From Gammaproteobacteria bacterium (GTDB lineage: Bacteria; Pseudomonadota; Gammaproteobacteria; Steroidobacterales; Woeseiaceae), in assembly GCA_029881015.1 (NCBI GenBank), contig JAOUNK010000029.1, positions 1-16,850 on the forward strand: a stretch of DNA of 16,850 bases, given 5' to 3'. Below, piece after piece: positions 5,439-13,401 of this stretch. Both the position numbers and the translations under genes were made by a program. The notes under the pieces were generated by a model, which saw nothing but the letters and a program-made list of their open reading frames with translations, had not been told where the DNA came from and did not search any database. Position 1 is the stretch's first letter, and each line of letters starts with the position of its first letter.

Positions 5439-6276
5439 AGGCGGACACGGCCCACAAACGTCAGGCGATTATATTTCTCATCACCTGCAAAACCTGCAGG
5501 TGTGCAAGGACGAAACCGGTGAATGGGTCTGGAACGTCTGCGCCGGCAACCCGATGGCGATTAACGTCGACTCGATGTTCTGGTCCGTGCTCCTCGGCCT
5601 GGTTTTCTGTTTCATGTTCTGGCGCGTCGCCAAGCGGTCGTCGGCCGGCAGGCCCACCAAGTTCCAGGCGGCCGTCGAGATAATCGTCGAGTTCGTCGAC
5701 TCGAGCGTCAAAGACACCTTTCACGGCAAGAGTAACCTGATCGCACCCCTCGGCCTGACGATTTTCGTCTGGGTCTTCCTGATGAACCTCATGGACCTGG
5801 TCCCGGTCGACTGGATTCCGATGGCCTCGGCCGCCATAGGCATCCCGTACATGAAGGTCGTGCCGTCAACGGACGTCAACATCACCTTTGGCATGTCGAT
5901 CGCCGTCTTCTTCCTGATCATCTTCTACACGATCAAGAACAAGGGCGTTACCGGCTTTATCGGTGAGCTGACGCTGCACCCGATCGCGCCGCCGACCAGG
6001 GGTCTCGGCCTGATCGCCGCGCCATTCATCATCGCGTTTAACCTCATTCTCGAGAGCGTCGCATTGCTGGCCAAGCCCGTCTCGCTGTCGCTGCGACTCT
6101 TCGGCAACATGTTTGCCGGCGAACTGATTTTTATCCTGATCGCGTTGCTCGGGTTGTGGCAGCTGCCGCTGCATTTCGGTTGGGCCGTTTTCCACGTCCT
6201 GATCGTGACGCTGCAGGCCTTTATCTTCATGATGCTGACGATCGTCTACCTGAGCCTGGCGTCAGAATCACACTAA
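5428..6276 (+). CDS. atpB: F1Fo ATP synthase subunit a (AtpB)
   Basis: Subunit a forms the two proton half-channels beside the c-ring in the inner membrane. The 282-residue protein has about five to six membrane helices and the essential arginine, Arg223, in SLSLRLFGNMFAGELI (equivalent to Arg210 of E. coli). Glu209 in 'NLILESVALL' and the C-terminal 'HVLIVTLQAFIFMMLTIVYLS' helix are also conserved, as is the 'LMNLMDLVPVDW' loop near 118-129. The hydrophilic N-terminus (about 45 residues) is the normal periplasmic extension. The start lies inside atpI (11-base overlap). Confidence 0.97.
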   Translation: MAAEGGHGPQTSGDYISHHLQNLQVCKDETGEWVWNVCAGNPMAINVDSMFWSVLLGLVFCFMFWRVAKRSSAGRPTKFQAAVEIIVEFVDSSVKDTFHGKSNLIAPLGLTIFVWVFLMNLMDLVPVDWIPMASAAIGIPYMKVVPSTDVNITFGMSIAVFFLIIFYTIKNKGVTGFIGELTLHPIAPPTRGLGLIAAPFIIAFNLILESVALLAKPVSLSLRLFGNMFAGELIFILIALLGLWQLPLHFGWAVFHVLIVTLQAFIFMMLTIVYLSLASESH

Positions 6277-6330
6277 ACAATTTTGCTTTAAATTCAATAA
6301 GTAGGACTTGATCCTCCGTAGGAGAAACTG
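6277..6330 (+). promoter_or_regulatory. AT-rich leader and ribosome binding site of atpE with possible SD-masking pairing
   Basis: The first half (6277-6302) is strikingly AT-rich compared with its GC-rich surroundings, ending in TTTAAATTCAATAAG. In E. coli a U-rich element before atpE enhances its translation to supply the many c-subunits, and this may be its counterpart. The second half has TAGGA twice (6302-6306 and 6319-6323, the latter part of the AGGAG ribosome binding site), with TCCTCC (6312-6317) between them able to pair with either one. Confidence 0.4.
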
Positions 6331-6609
6331 ATGGAAACTGTTATTGGCTTCACGGCTATCGCTGTTGCACTTCTGATCGGCCTCGGCGCCCTCGGCGTTG
6401 GTATCGGCATGGGCCTTCTGGGCGGCCGCTTCCTTGAAGGTGCCGCACGTCAGCCGGAGCTGGCCCCGATGCTGCAGACCAAGATGTTCATTGTCGTCGC
6501 ACTGCTCGACGCCGTCGCGATGATCGGTGTCGGTATCGCACTGTTCTTTGCCTTCGCAAACCCGTTCATCGGTCAGCTGCAGGCTGCACAGGCCTCAGTA
6601 GGCGGTTAA
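6331..6609 (+). CDS. atpE: F1Fo ATP synthase subunit c (AtpE)
   Basis: Subunit c is the hairpin-shaped proteolipid whose ring rotates as protons bind and leave. The 92-residue product has two membrane helices joined by the polar loop RFLEGAARQPEL (33-44), with glycine-rich packing (GLGALGVGIGMGLLGG) in helix 1. The proton-carrying carboxylate is Asp60 in 'VALLDAVAM'. The Gln/Glu/Ser sodium-binding signature is absent, so coupling to protons is expected. It is about 13 residues longer at the C-terminus than the 79-residue E. coli protein. The start has a strong AGGAG at a spacing of six. A hairpin follows the gene (6619-6632), which may help set the high expression needed for the ring. Confidence 0.97.
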   Translation: METVIGFTAIAVALLIGLGALGVGIGMGLLGGRFLEGAARQPELAPMLQTKMFIVVALLDAVAMIGVGIALFFAFANPFIGQLQAAQASVGG

Positions 6610-6614
6610 ATAAT

Positions 6615-6646
6615 TCCCGTCGCTTCAGCGACCGGCTTTATCGGGA
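6615..6646 (+). promoter_or_regulatory. Intercistronic stem-loop between atpE and atpF
   Basis: GTCGC-TTCA-GCGAC (6619-6632) is a perfect 5-bp stem with a four-base loop. The wider TCCCG (6615-6619) and CGGGA (6642-6646) can pair in an alternative structure. No T-run follows. It may stabilise the 3' end of the atpE message or tune expression between atpE and atpF; this is an inference. Confidence 0.4.
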
Positions 6647-6662
6647 CATTTAGGAGTCTCTA

Positions 6663-7133
6663 GTGGACATTAATATGACTCTCATCGGTCAGACGATCGC
6701 CATGATCGTGTTTGTCTGGTTCTGCATGAAGTTCATCTGGCCGCCGATTCTCAAGGCGCTCGAAGAGCGCCAGCAGCAGATCGAAGAAGGTCTCGCCGCG
6801 GCCGACAAGAGCCAGGAGAAACTGGTCGAGGCGCAGGCCCAGGCTGACGAGATCGTCAGCGAGGCACGCCAGCAGGCTACCGGCATTCTGGACCAGGCCC
6901 ATGCACGCGCCAACGAGATCGTTGCCGAGGGCAAGAGCGCCGGCGTCAAGGAGCGTGAGCGTCAGCTTCTCGCCGCGAAGGCTGAGATCGAGCAGGAAGC
7001 CAACAAGGCGCGCGAAGAGCTGCGCGGCCAGGTTTCGGCGATCGCCATCGCTTCGGCTGAGAAGATCCTGATGCGCGAGATCGACGGCAGGGCGCACGAC
7101 GATATCCTGGGCAAGCTTGCGCAGGAGCTCTAG
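6663..7133 (+). CDS. atpF: F1Fo ATP synthase subunit b (AtpF)
   Basis: Subunit b forms the peripheral stalk dimer that holds F1 against rotation. The 156-residue product (same length as in E. coli) has one N-terminal membrane helix (about 5-24) and then a long charged, alanine-rich coiled coil. I choose the GTG at 6663 because MDINMTLIGQ aligns with the E. coli MNLNATILGQ and because TAGGAG sits six bases upstream; the ATG at 6675 would lose four conserved positions. 'FCMKFIWPPILKALEERQ' is the family signature after the helix. It is followed by atpH after four bases. No second b' subunit is seen, so the stalk is a homodimer. Confidence 0.96.
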   Translation: MDINMTLIGQTIAMIVFVWFCMKFIWPPILKALEERQQQIEEGLAAADKSQEKLVEAQAQADEIVSEARQQATGILDQAHARANEIVAEGKSAGVKERERQLLAAKAEIEQEANKAREELRGQVSAIAIASAEKILMREIDGRAHDDILGKLAQEL

Positions 7134-7137
7134 CTAA

Positions 7138-7701
7138 ATGGCGGATAACAACACGGTAGCAAGGCCCTACGCCCAGGCGCTGTTCGACGTCGCCCAGGAA
7201 AACAACGTCCTGGCCGAGGTTTCCGATTCGCTGGCGACAGCCAGGGCGCTGCTGGAAGACGGGCAGGTCGTCGCATACCTGGCGACGCCGGCACTCAGCG
7301 ATGACGAGCGGCTGACGTTCCTGCAAGGCCTTTTCGGACAAGTCAGCGGCGCAGGCACCATGCTCGCCGGTGGCAGTCAGCACGGCACGAACTTCCTGAA
7401 GCTTCTGCTCGAGAACAAGCGAGTCGGGGTACTGCCGGAAATCGCCGAGCACTTCGCGGCGCTCAAGGCGGATGTGGAGAACAGCGTCGACGCGGTCGTG
7501 ACGGCGGCCGCGCCGCTCAGTAAGGAACAGGAACAGGAAATCGCCAGCTCGCTCAAGAAGCGCCTGGGCCGGGAAATCCGCCTGTCGACCGTAATAGATG
7601 AAAACCTCATTGGTGGTGCTGTGATCCGCGCCGGCGATGTCGTAATTGATGGATCACTGCGTGCAAGGCTTGAAGGTCTTGCACACGCATTGGTCAAATA
7701 A
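7138..7701 (+). CDS. atpH: F1Fo ATP synthase subunit delta (AtpH)
   Basis: Subunit delta joins the top of F1 to the b-dimer stalk. The 187-residue product starts with the typical 'VARPYAQALFDVAQ' (7-20) of the helical N-terminal domain and ends with 'DENLIGGAVIRAGDVVIDGSLRARLEGL', the conserved C-terminal signature. The length is slightly above the usual ~177. An AGGAG lies 10 bases before the ATG, inside the end of atpF. It is in the expected place between b and alpha. Confidence 0.96.
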   Translation: MADNNTVARPYAQALFDVAQENNVLAEVSDSLATARALLEDGQVVAYLATPALSDDERLTFLQGLFGQVSGAGTMLAGGSQHGTNFLKLLLENKRVGVLPEIAEHFAALKADVENSVDAVVTAAAPLSKEQEQEIASSLKKRLGREIRLSTVIDENLIGGAVIRAGDVVIDGSLRARLEGLAHALVK

Positions 7702-7713
7702 GAGGAAAAGGAA

Positions 7714-9255
<1,542 letters not shown>

Positions 9256-9324
9256 GAGTTGGACTCGTAATTGTAGTCCTGCACGAATCAGCCATGCCCA
9301 AATCGAACAGAGTAGAGAGCTAAT

Positions 9325-10197
9325 ATGGCCGGCGAAAAGGAAATCCGCTCGAAGATTGCTTCTGTAAAGAACATGCAGAAGATCACGAGCGCGATGGAAA
9401 AGGTCGCGGCGAGCAAGATTCGCAAGGCCCAAAGGCAGATGGAAGCGTCGCGCCCTTACGCGGAGCGTATTCGTCGCGTGGTCGGTCACCTTGCGTACGC
9501 CAACTCCGAGAGCAAGCATCCGTTCTTGAACGAGCGCGAAGTCAGGCGCGTCGGTTACATCGTTATCTCGACCGACCGCGGTCTTTGCGGTGGCCTCAAT
9601 GCCAACCTGTTCAAGACGATGATCGGCGAGATCGCGGATTGGCGGGAAAAGAACGTTGCGGTCGATCTTGTGCTGGTCGGTGCCAAAGCGGTGGCGTTCT
9701 TCCGTCGCATGGGCGGCAGCGTTCTGGGTACGGCGACGCACCTCGGTGACAAGCCGAGCGTCAACGACCTGATCGGTTCGATCAAGATCATGTTGGACGC
9801 CTATGAGGACGGAAAGATCGACCAGCTCTATGTCGTGCACAACGAGTTTGTGAATTCGATGACACAGACGCCCCGCGTCCTGCAGTTGCTGCCCGCCAAG
9901 GGCCTTGCCAGCGACGAGGCCAGCCTCCAGGAGCATTGGGACTACATCTACGAGCCCGAGGCCAGCGAGCTGCTCGATCACGTATTGATGCGCTACATCG
10001 AGTCACAGGTTTACCGCGCTGCGGTTGAAAACTTCGCCTGCGAGATGGCGGCGAAAATGGTTGCGATGAAGTCCGCTACGGACAACGCCGGCGAAATCAT
10101 CGATGGACTGCAGCTGCAGTACAACAAGGCTCGCCAGGCAGCAATCACCCAAGAAATTTCAGAAATTGTCGGCGGCGCGGCCGCTGTATCAGGTTAG
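9325..10197 (+). CDS. atpG: F1Fo ATP synthase subunit gamma (AtpG)
   Basis: Gamma is the central rotor shaft whose coiled coil turns inside the alpha3beta3 head. The 290-residue product (E. coli 287) has the conserved N-terminal helix 'EIRSKIASVKNMQKITSAMEKVAASK', the Rossmann-like middle with 'ISTDRGLCGGLNANLFK', and the C-terminal helix with 'SATDNAGEIIDGLQLQYNKARQAAITQEI'. The 69-base gap from atpA (9256-9324) is one of the longer gaps inside the operon. It holds a short GGACT/AGTCC inverted repeat (9261-9265/9275-9279) and a modest AG-rich ribosome binding site. Confidence 0.97.
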   Translation: MAGEKEIRSKIASVKNMQKITSAMEKVAASKIRKAQRQMEASRPYAERIRRVVGHLAYANSESKHPFLNEREVRRVGYIVISTDRGLCGGLNANLFKTMIGEIADWREKNVAVDLVLVGAKAVAFFRRMGGSVLGTATHLGDKPSVNDLIGSIKIMLDAYEDGKIDQLYVVHNEFVNSMTQTPRVLQLLPAKGLASDEASLQEHWDYIYEPEASELLDHVLMRYIESQVYRAAVENFACEMAAKMVAMKSATDNAGEIIDGLQLQYNKARQAAITQEISEIVGGAAAVSG

Positions 10198-10208
10198 AGG
10201 ACCTACTA

Positions 10209-11588
10209 ATGAGCACTGGAACTACTGTGCAGGTTATCGGCGCTGTTGTGGACGTGAAGTTCCCGGCGGGCCACATTCCGAAGGTATACGATGCACTCGT
10301 CATTGACGAGGCTGAGATTACACTCGAAGTTCAGCAGCAACTGGGCGACGGCGTTGTTCGCACTATCGCGATGGGTTCTTCGGAAGGCCTGAAACGTGGA
10401 ATGGACGTCAGCAACACCGGTAGCGCCATTACGGTGCCGGTCGGTGAGAAGACGCTGGGCCGTATCATGGACGTACTTGGCCGCCCGATCGATAACAAGG
10501 GTGACATCGGTGCGGAGCAGCACCTGCCGATTCACCGCGCAGCGCCTTCTTACGAAGACCAGGCCGCGACGACCGAGCTGCTCGAGACGGGCATCAAGGT
10601 TATCGACCTGATCATGCCGATCGCCAAAGGCGGTAAAGTCGGACTGTTCGGCGGTGCCGGCGTCGGCAAGACGGTGACGCTCATGGAGCTCATCCGCAAT
10701 ATTGCGCATGAGCACTCGGGCTACTCAGTGTTCGCCGGTGTCGGCGAGCGAACTCGTGAAGGTAACGACTTTTACCACGAGATGACCGAGTCGAAGGTTA
10801 TCGACAAGGTGTCGCTGGTCTACGGCCAGATGAACGAGCCTCCCGGCAACCGCCTGCGCGTTGCACTGACGGGCCTGACGATGGCCGAAGCCTTCCGCGA
10901 CGAAGGCCGCGACGTCCTCATGTTCATCGACAACATCTACCGTTACACGCTCGCCGGAACGGAAGTGTCCGCGCTGCTCGGCCGCATGCCGTCGGCCGTG
11001 GGTTACCAGCCGACGCTGGCCGAGGAGATGGGTGTCCTCCAGGAGCGCATTGCTTCGACGAAGACCGGATCCATCACCTCCTTCCAGGCCGTTTACGTAC
11101 CTGCCGACGACCTGACCGACCCGTCACCGGCAACGACCTTTGCGCACCTTGACGCAACGCTCGTACTGTCGCGTAACATCGCCGAGCTGGGTATCTACCC
11201 GGCCGTAGACCCGCTCGATTCGAGCTCGCGAATTCTCGATCCGCTCGTCATCGGCCAGGAGCACTATGACTGTGCGCGTGGCGTGCAGGCGGTATTGCAG
11301 CGCTACAAGGAGTTGCAGGACATCATCGCAATTCTGGGTATGGACGAGTTGTCGGAAGAAGACAAGCAGATCGTCAACCGCGCACGCAAGATCCAGAAAT
11401 TCCTGTCGCAGCCCTTCTTCGTCGCCGAAGTCTTCACGAACTCGCCGGGTAAATACGTGACCCTGGCCGAGACGATTCGTGGCTTCAACGGCATCGTCGC
11501 CGGCGACTACGATCACATTCCGGAGCAGGCGTTTTACATGGTCGGCACCATCGACGAAGCTGTCGAGAACGCGCCGAAGTACCAGTAA
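10209..11588 (+). CDS. atpD: F1Fo ATP synthase subunit beta (AtpD)
   Basis: Beta carries the catalytic sites for ATP synthesis. The 459-residue product has the Walker A GGAGVGKT (148-155), the 'GVGERTREGNDFY' segment that holds the catalytic glutamate, the Walker B 'VLMFIDNIYRY', and the DELSEED-type lever 'MDELSEEDKQ'. 'DNIYRYTLAG' (in place of the more widespread DNIFRFT) matches the E. coli type and supports a gammaproteobacterial source. An AGAGGA ribosome binding site precedes the ATG. Its 17-base spacing to atpC fits one transcript. Confidence 0.98.
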   Translation: MSTGTTVQVIGAVVDVKFPAGHIPKVYDALVIDEAEITLEVQQQLGDGVVRTIAMGSSEGLKRGMDVSNTGSAITVPVGEKTLGRIMDVLGRPIDNKGDIGAEQHLPIHRAAPSYEDQAATTELLETGIKVIDLIMPIAKGGKVGLFGGAGVGKTVTLMELIRNIAHEHSGYSVFAGVGERTREGNDFYHEMTESKVIDKVSLVYGQMNEPPGNRLRVALTGLTMAEAFRDEGRDVLMFIDNIYRYTLAGTEVSALLGRMPSAVGYQPTLAEEMGVLQERIASTKTGSITSFQAVYVPADDLTDPSPATTFAHLDATLVLSRNIAELGIYPAVDPLDSSSRILDPLVIGQEHYDCARGVQAVLQRYKELQDIIAILGMDELSEEDKQIVNRARKIQKFLSQPFFVAEVFTNSPGKYVTLAETIRGFNGIVAGDYDHIPEQAFYMVGTIDEAVENAPKYQ

Positions 11589-11605
11589 TCAGCTGAGAAG
11601 AACTA

Positions 11606-12022
11606 ATGGCTACTATTCAGGTCGACATCGTATCCGCGGAAGGCGAAATCCACTCCGGCGAAGCCGTGATGGTGTTCGCGCCCGCGTCCATGGGTGAGGT
11701 TGGCATCGCGCCACGTCACGCACCGATGCTGACGACCCTGAAGCCCGGTGAAGTGCGGGTCCAGGACGCCGACGGCAAGGAAGAGACTTTCTATATCACG
11801 GGCGGCATGCTCGAGGTGCAACCGAAGCTTGTTACTGTGCTGGCCGACACGGCCCTGCGCGGTGACCAGCTCGACGAAGCGGCGGCACTGGCCGCCCAGC
11901 AGAGCGCCGAGAAAGCCCTCGAGGGCGCCGCCGACGAAACGGACGTCGCCCGCGCCCAGGCCGAACTCGCCGAAGCGCGTGCGCGTTACCGCGCCGCCCA
12001 GAAGCTGAAAGGCAAGCGCTAG
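11606..12022 (+). CDS. atpC: F1Fo ATP synthase subunit epsilon (AtpC)
   Basis: Epsilon sits at the foot of the rotor and, through its C-terminal helices, can inhibit ATP hydrolysis. The 138-residue product has the N-terminal beta-sandwich with 'GEIHSGEAVMVFAPASMGEVGIAPRH' and 'FYITGGMLEVQPKLVTVLAD', then an alanine-rich two-helix C-terminal domain (about 90-138), so the inhibitory part is present. It is the last gene of the operon. No T-run terminator follows in the 109 bases before the next gene, so some read-through into that gene is possible. Confidence 0.97.
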   Translation: MATIQVDIVSAEGEIHSGEAVMVFAPASMGEVGIAPRHAPMLTTLKPGEVRVQDADGKEETFYITGGMLEVQPKLVTVLADTALRGDQLDEAAALAAQQSAEKALEGAADETDVARAQAELAEARARYRAAQKLKGKR

Positions 12023-12131
12023 TACCAACCCCGGACGGCCTGGCATCAGCCAACACTCAGGTGTCCATCAGTTTCCTGGCTGCCAAACACGCGATGATCG
12101 TCATGGGGAGAACCGGCCCGGGAGGACCGCC

Positions 12132-12821
12132 ATGACACAAAACACTTTTGCAGCCAGCATCCTTTTTGCCCTGCTCGCGATGGGGCTTTCTTGCGAAACG
12201 GCGCGCGGCCATGAGCCCGGCCCGCCAGCGCGCGGCGTGCGTTGGGACATCTCGCTCGACGTACCCACCTGGCCCGGGTTGAGGGACTTGCAGCCGGAAG
12301 GCGCCGGCGCCTTCGACCCTGTCGGCATTGGTCTCGGCGGATCGATTCACTGGCCCGTCACGCGGTCCGCCGGCAGCGAGCTCCTGATCGGCTTCGACGG
12401 CAGCATCGCCGTGACCGGCAGTAGCATCAGGGGAGATTTCGAAACCCTGCAGGCCCGGCAGCTATACCTCGGCGCGTCGGCAAAGTGGCTGCTCGGCGAG
12501 CGGCACAAGGTTTCGCTGGATGCAGGAATCGGTTACCACATGGTCGACATGGCACAGGTCGATGTCCAATGGTATGGCACGTACGAGTTCGAGCACTGGA
12601 GCTCGGGAAGGCCCGGTGGCTACATCGGCGCAACCTGGGACATCGGTGCGAGCCGACCGGACAATAACAGCGGACTGTTCGTGGCCATCAAAGTCCACTT
12701 CGCCGATTTCGGGCGCGTGTACGACGAAGAATTCTCACCCTCGTGGAGTGTTCTGGGAGCCGATGCGGGGACGCTCGACGGTCCGCTTTATTTGCTTCGT
12801 ATCGGCTACAGCGCGCGGTAG
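12132..12821 (+). CDS. Unrecognised exported beta-rich protein
   Basis: The 229-residue product starts at an ATG with a strong GGAGG (12121-12125) at a spacing of six. Residues 1-26 resemble a signal peptide with a cleavage site after Ala-Arg-Gly26, although the n-region has no Lys or Arg. The 'GLSC' at 18-21 is a poor lipobox. The mature part alternates glycine and aromatic or hydrophobic residues, with several amphipathic strands (around 82-98, 108-145, 160-173, 180-192 and 220-229), suggesting an outer-membrane barrel or periplasmic beta-sandwich. It does not end in the usual C-terminal Phe or Trp. I do not recognise a family. It converges with the lipoprotein gene downstream, their ends overlapping by 16 bases, and it separates atpC from glmU, which are usually neighbours in this class. 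Confidence 0.75.
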   Translation: MTQNTFAASILFALLAMGLSCETARGHEPGPPARGVRWDISLDVPTWPGLRDLQPEGAGAFDPVGIGLGGSIHWPVTRSAGSELLIGFDGSIAVTGSSIRGDFETLQARQLYLGASAKWLLGERHKVSLDAGIGYHMVDMAQVDVQWYGTYEFEHWSSGRPGGYIGATWDIGASRPDNNSGLFVAIKVHFADFGRVYDEEFSPSWSVLGADAGTLDGPLYLLRIGYSAR

Positions 12822-13300
12822 TTCCAGGAGCCGATGATACGGGTCTGCGGCCGGTGGTCTCGCAGATGCACGCGCTGCCAGTCTCTGAACGCCGGAATGC
12901 GGACTTCTGCGGGTACCTGCCAATGATTGCGGCCGAAGTAGCGCACGGTGTATTCGTCCAGGAAGCCGGCGTCACGAACCCTTAACAGTTCGTCGAGGTA
13001 GGCATCGCTGGCGGCAGCGTGTTCGGCGCGCTGCTCCTCCCAGGTATCGAGCAGGTGCTGTCTCGCCGTTAACTCGCAGCCGTAGTTGCTGTTGCGCGCC
13101 GGATTGTCGCCGCCCATCTCGAGCTGGCAGGCGCTCCTGACGAGACTGTAGGTAACCCAGCTCTGCAGCACGGGGTCGTCATCGCTGTAGGCCCGCGGGG
13201 CGAGGTAAAACGTATCGCCGTCGGTCACGCCATCACGCGTGTAGATTGCCGTGTTACAGCCGCACAGGCTTACGAGCACCAAAATCGACAGAAATCGCAT
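12806..13300 (-). CDS. Unrecognised predicted outer-membrane lipoprotein
   Basis: From the ATG at 13300 the product has 164 residues: MRFLSILVLVSLCGCN is a lipoprotein signal peptide with the lipobox Leu-Cys-Gly-Cys15. The +2 residue is Asn, so retention in the inner membrane (Asp at +2) is not predicted. A longer frame from 13363 adds 21 residues before the signal peptide and is less likely. The mature part has two further cysteines (in 'SACQL' and 'NYGCEL') that could form a disulfide, and a Trp/Arg-rich C-terminus. No clear ribosome binding site is seen. No family is recognised. It is convergent with the exported-protein gene and divergent from glmU. Confidence 0.7.
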   Translation of the reverse strand: MRFLSILVLVSLCGCNTAIYTRDGVTDGDTFYLAPRAYSDDDPVLQSWVTYSLVRSACQLEMGGDNPARNSNYGCELTARQHLLDTWEEQRAEHAAASDAYLDELLRVRDAGFLDEYTVRYFGRNHWQVPAEVRIPAFRDWQRVHLRDHRPQTRIIGSWNYRAL

Positions 13301-13343
13301 GGTTGCAGCATACGTCACGAGAATTAACGAGACCTGAAGCAAG

Positions 13344-13370
13344 TTCGCAGATACCGACTTCATGTATCAT
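13344..13370 (+). promoter_or_regulatory. glmU: Possible glmUS promoter
   Basis: TATCAT (13365-13370) matches five of six -10 consensus bases. The best -35, TTCGCA (13344-13349), matches four of six and has a short 15-base spacer. Transcription would begin near 13377, a short distance before the AAGGAG ribosome binding site of glmU. It is a weak call, supported mainly by its position. Confidence 0.35.
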
Positions 13371-13401
13371 GCGCAGGCTAAGAATCAAGGAGTTATGCGG
13401 C

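Noticed and set aside
9261..9279. GGACT/AGTCC inverted repeat between atpA and atpG as a terminator
   Set aside because: The stem is only five pairs with a nine-base loop and no T-run, and the downstream subunits must be expressed with the rest of the operon.
12023..12131. Expected terminator after atpC
   Set aside because: I looked for a GC-rich hairpin with a T-run and found none; only a four-base ATGA/TCAT pairing near 12094. No terminator is called.
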